DNA of 9,758 bases from Rudanella sp. (GTDB lineage: Bacteria > Bacteroidota > Bacteroidia > Cytophagales > Spirosomataceae), in contig JAJAYX010000764.1 of the NCBI GenBank assembly GCA_026785985.1, positions 1 through 9,758 of the forward strand, given 5' to 3'. The position numbers and the translations under genes are program-made. Numbering within the stretch: the first letter of the stretch is position 1; every line of letters starts with the position of its first letter. Under the pieces are notes generated by a model. It was not told the DNA's origin and did not search any database. It saw nothing but the letters and a program-made list of their open reading frames with translations. Positions 6,568 to 9,758 of this stretch are shown one piece after another.

Positions 6568-7013
6568 TTAACCAACAGTCCCAAATCGCGCCTTATTGCT
6601 GGTCAGGGTGTTCCGCATCGACGATTCGCGCACTACGAGTTGTGTCTCCATAACTACCGTTTCGGGCGTTGCCACCTCCTCATCGCCAGCGTCTATCTGC
6701 TTCAACAACAAGCGAATCGTTTCTGCACCCATTTGCTGAATCGGTTGGCTCATGCTGGTAAGCGCGGGCGACAAAAAAGCCGAGATTGGCTCGTTGTTGA
6801 AACTGGCAACGGCCAAATCCTGAGGAATTCGGATGCCTTTCTGTTTTAAAATAAACAGAGCTGGGTAGGCAATGCGGTCACTGATCGCCAGCAAGCCGTT
6901 GGGCGTGTGTCGGGGTGTATTTCAGGCATTCCGCGCAACGCCCGCGAGACCGTCGAAATGGAGATTTTCAGCGATTTGGCAATGTCTTTGATGGTAACGG
7001 GAGCCTTTTTCAT
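6568..7013 (-). pseudogene. LacI-family transcriptional regulator with large internal deletion and frameshift
   Basis: From ATG at 7013 the frame reads MKKAPVTIKDIAKSLKISIS then TVSRALRGMPEIHPDTR, a complete LacI-type helix-turn-helix. After about 6905 it leaves the family and stops at 6846-6848 (55 codons in all). In another frame (offset by two), codons from about 6903 to 6568 give the C-terminal effector domain: PNGLLAISDRIAYPALF, then GIRIPQDLAVASFNNEP, SPALTSMSQPIQQMG and a final ETQLVVRES plus tail. A normal member is about 340 residues; roughly 190 residues of the ligand-binding core are gone. The regulator cannot work as an effector-responsive repressor, though a short HTH peptide could still be made. 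It lies divergent from kduI, with a LacI-type operator between them, so it was very probably the local regulator of uronate use. Confidence 0.88.
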
Positions 7014-7077
7014 GACCGAGGAGGATTATCCCAGTAAATGGTACTATTCCTGCAAACTGCTTTTTGTAACGAGAACA

Positions 7078-7096
7078 TGATTCGCAATACGAATCA
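7078..7096. repeat. 7-bp inverted repeat in the lacI leader region
   Basis: TGATTCG-CAATA-CGAATCA is a perfect 7-bp inverted repeat 65 bp before the regulator's ATG. It may be a small leader hairpin or a second operator; it does not resemble the TTTGCAA operator nearby. Confidence 0.3.
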
Positions 7097-7116
7097 GTTG
7101 TAGCAGTAGGATTGCA

Positions 7117-7124
7117 CAAATATA
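7117..7124 (-). promoter_or_regulatory. Putative Bacteroidota -7 box for the LacI-family gene
   Basis: Read on the minus strand, 7124-7117 is TATATTTG, an exact match to the Bacteroidota -7 consensus TAnnTTTG. It would place the transcript start near 7110 and leave a leader of about 95 nt. I see no good -33 TTTG at the usual 19-21 bp spacing, so this is tentative. Confidence 0.4.
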
Positions 7125-7143
7125 ATTAAATTTTTTCTGGCTT

Positions 7144-7177
7144 ATTTTCACTTTGCAAACGCTTGCAAAGCGAAAAT
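7144..7177. promoter_or_regulatory. LacI-family operator palindrome between lacI remnant and kduI
   Basis: The core at 7151-7170 is CTTTGCAAACGCTTGCAAAG, a 20-bp palindrome with central CpG and only one mismatched pair. This is the usual architecture of LacI-family operators (GCAAACG-type half-sites). Symmetry extends outwards to 34 bp (ATTTTC on the left against GAAAAT on the right) with one further mismatched pair. An extra half-site TTGCAAAG lies at 7200-7207. Its position, divergent between a LacI-family gene and kduI, makes it the probable binding site of that regulator or a paralogue. Confidence 0.78.
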
Positions 7178-7199
7178 TACTTTCTAAGAATATTTTCTC

Positions 7200-7228
7200 T
7201 TGCAAAGACCACCAACGTTATAGATTTT
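7200..7228 (+). promoter_or_regulatory. Putative kduI promoter
   Basis: TTG at 7200-7202 and TAGATTTT at 7221-7228 (seven of eight bases of TAnnTTTG) are separated by 18 bp, close to Bacteroidota -33/-7 spacing. The TTG lies inside the extra half-site TTGCAAAG, so a LacI-type protein bound there could block the promoter. Transcription would start near 7235, about 110 nt before the favoured kduI start. Confidence 0.4.
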
Positions 7229-7347
7229 CACCTATAAGTTCAAAATACTGATACTGATCGCAGAAAACCATGTACAGACCATTAAGCTGTGAAGTGTTTT
7301 CTGATTGTACTTTTCTCATGATACCCATGATTGCACAAATTACACAA

Positions 7348-8193
7348 ATGCCCATTCGACAGGCCGTCGGCTTATCCGAGATGTCGCGCTACTCAACCAC
7401 CGAATTGCGGGACAATTTCCTGATTCAATCGTTGTTTGAACCCGACCAAATACAGGCTACTTACACCCACTACGACCGCGTGATCGTCGGTGGCGTTATG
7501 CCCCAACATACTTCAGTTGAGTTGCCCCCTTACGACAATCTGAAAACGCCATATTTTCTCGAACGCCGGGAGTTGGGCGTGATTAACGTGGCTGGCCCCG
7601 GCTCTGTCACAGTCGATGGAACACAGTACGACCTCGCCAAACTCGATGGGTTATACGTGGGCTTGGGCAGTCAAACCGTTATGTTTGAGAGTTACGATAC
7701 CGATGAACCAGCCCGGTTTTTTCTAATGTCGGCCCCGGCGCATTATGCCCATGCAACGGCTAAAATGGCCAAAGAAGATGCCAATCCAACTCGCTTAGGC
7801 TCGCGGGAAACAGCTAACGAACGCACCATTTACAAATACATTCACCGTAGCGACGGGCCGGCCGGCGGGCTGGCCAGTTGCCAGTTGGTGATGGGGCTTA
7901 CGGTGCTGGAACCCGGTTGTGTTTGGAACACTATGCCTGCCCATACGCACGACCGCCGGATGGAAGCGTATTGCTACTTCGACCTGCACACCGACCACCG
8001 TGTGTTTCATCTCATGGGGCCACCCGACCAGACCCGTCACTTAGTGGTAGCGAATCATGAGGCTATTCTGTCGCCACCCTGGTCTATTCACTCCGGTTGT
8101 GGTACATCTTCTTACTCCTTCATCTGGGGCATGGCCGGCGAGAACATGGATTTTGCCGATATGGATTTTGCCCCCATTTCAAGCCTGCTATAA
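7348..8193 (+). CDS. kduI: 5-dehydro-4-deoxy-D-glucuronate isomerase KduI
   Basis: KduI (EC 5.3.1.17) is a cytoplasmic cupin-type zinc isomerase that converts 5-dehydro-4-deoxy-D-glucuronate to 3-deoxy-D-glycero-2,5-hexodiulosonate in uronate breakdown after polysaccharide lyases. With the start at 7348 the protein is 281 residues, close to the usual ~278, and MPIRQAVGL...YSTTELRDNFLI aligns with the normal N-terminus. The same frame also has ATGs at 7270, 7318 and 7327, which would add up to 26 residues without family support; no ribosome binding site decides. Family hallmarks are DRVIVGGVMP (43-52), FLERRELGVINVAGPG (70-85), SAPAH (128-132), ANERTIYKYIH (156-166) and VMGLTVLEPG (181-190). 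The expected zinc ligands are present: His199, His201, Glu206 (in PAHTHDRRME) and His248. A few extra residues (DGPAGGLA) are inserted around 169-176. The gene looks intact and lies downstream of a LacI-type operator. Confidence 0.95.
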   Translation: MPIRQAVGLSEMSRYSTTELRDNFLIQSLFEPDQIQATYTHYDRVIVGGVMPQHTSVELPPYDNLKTPYFLERRELGVINVAGPGSVTVDGTQYDLAKLDGLYVGLGSQTVMFESYDTDEPARFFLMSAPAHYAHATAKMAKEDANPTRLGSRETANERTIYKYIHRSDGPAGGLASCQLVMGLTVLEPGCVWNTMPAHTHDRRMEAYCYFDLHTDHRVFHLMGPPDQTRHLVVANHEAILSPPWSIHSGCGTSSYSFIWGMAGENMDFADMDFAPISSLL

Positions 8194-8202
8194 CCGATGA
8201 AT

Positions 8203-8223
8203 TAATAAATGCTAAATTTATTA
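8203..8223. repeat. AT-rich 8-bp inverted repeat after kduI
   Basis: TAATAAAT-GCTAA-ATTTATTA starts ten bases after the kduI stop. The stem is made of A-T pairs only and has no following T-tract, so it is a weak terminator at best. The remaining ~195 bp to the GH88 start are very AT-rich. Its right half contains TAAATTTA (8213-8220), one base from the TAnnTTTG box, which could be a promoter element for the GH88 gene. Confidence 0.25.
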
Positions 8224-8387
8224 CAAAAAGACGCTGTAAAAAATTTTGAATGTGAATGCTCAAAAAAACTCGATTCAGATGGAATCTGATTCTTTATTAT
8301 GGCGGGAATTAAGAACTGATAATGAATTTTATAGTGTGGTTTATCAGGTCTGTAAATTCAATATTTTTCGTTTCCAAATACCCACAA

Positions 8388-9572
8388 ATGAAAAGCTCAA
8401 TTATTGCATTTTTTTGTCTTTTGACAGTTTTATCTTTTGATATCATTGCCCAGAAGAAGCCATCAAAAATTGGTGAGATTGCTGCCCAACTTGATTATGC
8501 CTTTGACGAGATTGCCAAAGTAAAGGCCATAAACCCGAAAGCAGTTAGTCCAAGATCAACAAAAGGCGATACGCTGCTCATGGTTCCGTCAAAAGACTGG
8601 ACGAGTGGCTTCTTTGCGGGTGATCTATGGTATATGTATGAACTTACAAAAGATGAAAAATGGCTTGTAAAAGCAAAGGAATTTACAGCCCCACTCGAAC
8701 GCGAAAAAACCAATGGTACTACGCATGACATGGGTTTTAAGATGTATTGCAGTTTTGGCAATGGCTACCGTCTGACGAAAGACCCCAAATACCGCGATAT
8801 TTTACTTGAAGCGGCCCGAACATTGACCACCCGATTTAATCCAACAATTGGCTGTATCAAATCATGGGATCATCACAACGATGTCTGGCCTTTTCCGGTT
8901 ATTATCGACAATATGATGAACCTCGAACTATTGTTTTGGGCTTTCAAAGAAACGAAGGATTCGTTGTTTTATAAAGTAGCCATAAGCCATGCCAACACCA
9001 CCATGAAAAATCATTTTAGAGCCGATTATAGCTCGTATCATGTGATTGGCTACGATGTGAAAACGGGTAAGGCCATTCAAAAAAATACGCACCAGGGTTA
9101 TAACGATGCATCAGCCTGGGCAAGAGGGCAATCGTGGGGGTTGTATAGTTATGCTATGTGCTTCCGGGAAACAGGCGATGCTAAATACCTGAATCAGGCC
9201 GAAAATATTGCTCAGTTTATTTTAAAACACCCTAATCTGCCCGAAGATTTAGTGCCTTATTGGGACTATAATGCACCAACCATTCCCAATACACCCCGCG
9301 ATGTATCGGCAGCTTCGATCATGGCCTCGGCTTTTTATGAACTTAGCACACAGGTTCCTGCAAAGGCAAAGTTTTACAAGCAGACTGCCGATAAACTAAT
9401 GGAAAGTTTATCGGCAAAATACCGGGCCGGGTTGAAAACCAATAAAGGGTTTTTGCTAACGAGTAGCACAGGGAATCTGCCCGCAAATTCTGAGATAAAT
9501 GTGCCAATGGTTTATGCCGATTACTACTACCTGGAGGCCCTGCTTCGGAAACGAAATTTAAAAAAACAGTAG
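8388..9572 (+). CDS. GH88 unsaturated glucuronyl hydrolase, secreted
   Basis: GH88 enzymes hydrate the double bond of the terminal unsaturated uronic acid in oligosaccharides made by polysaccharide lyases and so release it. The ATG at 8388 is preferred over an in-frame ATG at 8322, because it starts a normal signal peptide (Lys2, hydrophobic residues 5-20, Ala-Gln at 21-22 before the mature KKPSK); export to the periplasm or outer membrane is expected. The 394 residues cover the whole (alpha/alpha)6 barrel. Visible marks are KDWTSGFFAGDLW (69-81), HDMGF with Asp114, IIDNMMNL with Asp174 (the two expected catalytic Asp residues) and HQGYNDASAWARGQSWG (235-251) of the substrate site. The related GH105 family is less likely given these motifs. 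Substrate could be glycosaminoglycan, ulvan or another uronate polymer. Codons are much richer in A and T than in kduI, hinting at separate acquisition. The released uronate feeds KduI next door. Confidence 0.93.
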   Translation: MKSSIIAFFCLLTVLSFDIIAQKKPSKIGEIAAQLDYAFDEIAKVKAINPKAVSPRSTKGDTLLMVPSKDWTSGFFAGDLWYMYELTKDEKWLVKAKEFTAPLEREKTNGTTHDMGFKMYCSFGNGYRLTKDPKYRDILLEAARTLTTRFNPTIGCIKSWDHHNDVWPFPVIIDNMMNLELLFWAFKETKDSLFYKVAISHANTTMKNHFRADYSSYHVIGYDVKTGKAIQKNTHQGYNDASAWARGQSWGLYSYAMCFRETGDAKYLNQAENIAQFILKHPNLPEDLVPYWDYNAPTIPNTPRDVSAASIMASAFYELSTQVPAKAKFYKQTADKLMESLSAKYRAGLKTNKGFLLTSSTGNLPANSEINVPMVYADYYYLEALLRKRNLKKQ

Positions 9573-9597
9573 TTTTTCCTGTGAGAATAAGTATTAA

Positions 9598-9659
9598 CGG
9601 TTAAAACCATTTGCTTCTTAGAAAGTTACTACGGGGCATTGCCACATTCGGTTAAAACC
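9598..9659. repeat. Repeated 11-mer near the insertion sequence end
   Basis: CGGTTAAAACC occurs at 9598-9608 and again at 9649-9659, in the same orientation 51 bp apart. The second copy lies in the transposase reading frame, the first beyond its stop. The outer copy may mark the terminal inverted repeat of the IS, but the other end is outside the window. Confidence 0.3.
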
Positions 9660-9758
9660 CGTAGGCGAAGAGACTGAAAATCGACATAGCCAAAGGCCCG
9701 GCGAATGATGCTCCGAATGTGATTATTGGTTCCTTCCATGCCCGCATTGGTCAGCCGA
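9629..9758 (-). CDS. ISL3-type transposase, C-terminal end (partial)
   Basis: On the minus strand the frame entering from the right edge reads RLTNAGMEGTNNHIRSIIRR followed by AFGYVDFQSLRLRVLTECGN, AP and a TAG at 9631-9629. The pattern S/TN-x-x-x-E-G-x-NN-x-I-(8)-RR-A-(F/Y)-G-(F/Y)-x-x-F-x-x-x-R-L-R is the conserved C-terminal part of ISL3-family DDE transposases, containing the last catalytic Glu (in MEG). Only 42 codons are visible, so intactness of the element cannot be judged. The IS lies just downstream of the GH88 gene and points towards it; its end probably falls between 9573 and 9628. Confidence 0.75.
   Translation of the reverse strand, partial: RLTNAGMEGTNNHIRSIIRRAFGYVDFQSLRLRVLTECGNAP

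Noticed and set aside
6922..7119. 65-codon minus-strand open frame upstream of the LacI fragment
   Set aside because: It is out of frame with the real HTH coding sequence starting at 7013 and has no family resemblance.
8274..8288. TCAGAT-GGA-ATCTGA inverted repeat as a terminator for kduI
   Set aside because: Six-base stem with a 3-nt loop and no proper T-tract; too weak.
8246..8440. 64-codon frame before GH88
   Set aside because: It overlaps the GH88 signal peptide in another frame and lies in AT-rich DNA with no domain; considered chance.

Overview
The window looks like chromosomal DNA of a Bacteroidota bacterium, most likely a Cytophagales member of the Spirosoma type. This is inferred from protein style (copper ATPase with DMTCAAC-like and GDGINDSQ motifs, CGGC copper-chaperone-like protein, KduI plus GH88 plus a Tat-exported Gfo/Idh/MocA protein), from the lack of strong Shine-Dalgarno sequences, and from TAnnTTTG-type promoter boxes. 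No rRNA, tRNA or CRISPR array was seen.

Left part (1-3595). The window opens inside a DUF1016/YhcG-type protein whose PD-(D/E)XK active site looks degenerate. Directly after its stop comes a short stretch resembling the end of a c-type cytochrome. Then follows a copper module: a complete Cu(I)-exporting P1B ATPase (copA) and a small heavy-metal-associated protein, probably one operon.

Middle part (3596-5142). This is mostly debris. A tandem universal stress protein has lost most of its first domain and is joined in frame to a scrap of an FG-GAP/calcium-loop protein. A minus-strand, probably intact alpha-helical protein of unknown function follows. An Fnr-format palindrome (CTGAC-N4-GTCAG) lies upstream of it and of the first ~23 codons of ccoS, the cbb3 oxidase assembly gene. 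That ccoS start runs directly into the last ~35 codons of a short-chain dehydrogenase resembling KduD.

Right part (5143-9572). This appears to be a uronate utilisation region: a Tat-exported Gfo/Idh/MocA oxidoreductase, a convergent LacI-family regulator broken by an internal deletion, a large LacI-type operator in the divergent intergenic region, kduI (5-dehydro-4-deoxyglucuronate isomerase), and a secreted GH88 unsaturated glucuronyl hydrolase. GH88 would release unsaturated uronates from oligosaccharides cut by polysaccharide lyases. These become the KduI substrate, and KduD would act next, but the only local KduD-like sequence is a fragment. The GH88 gene is visibly richer in A+T than kduI and copA.

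Right edge (9573-9758). The 3' end of an ISL3-type transposase on the minus strand runs off the window.

I see no convincing new multi-gene system. The most noteworthy pattern is a series of gene-fragment junctions (806-922, ~3680, ~4950-4967, ~6905-6915), which suggests repeated illegitimate deletion, together with conserved regulatory palindromes beside damaged genes.
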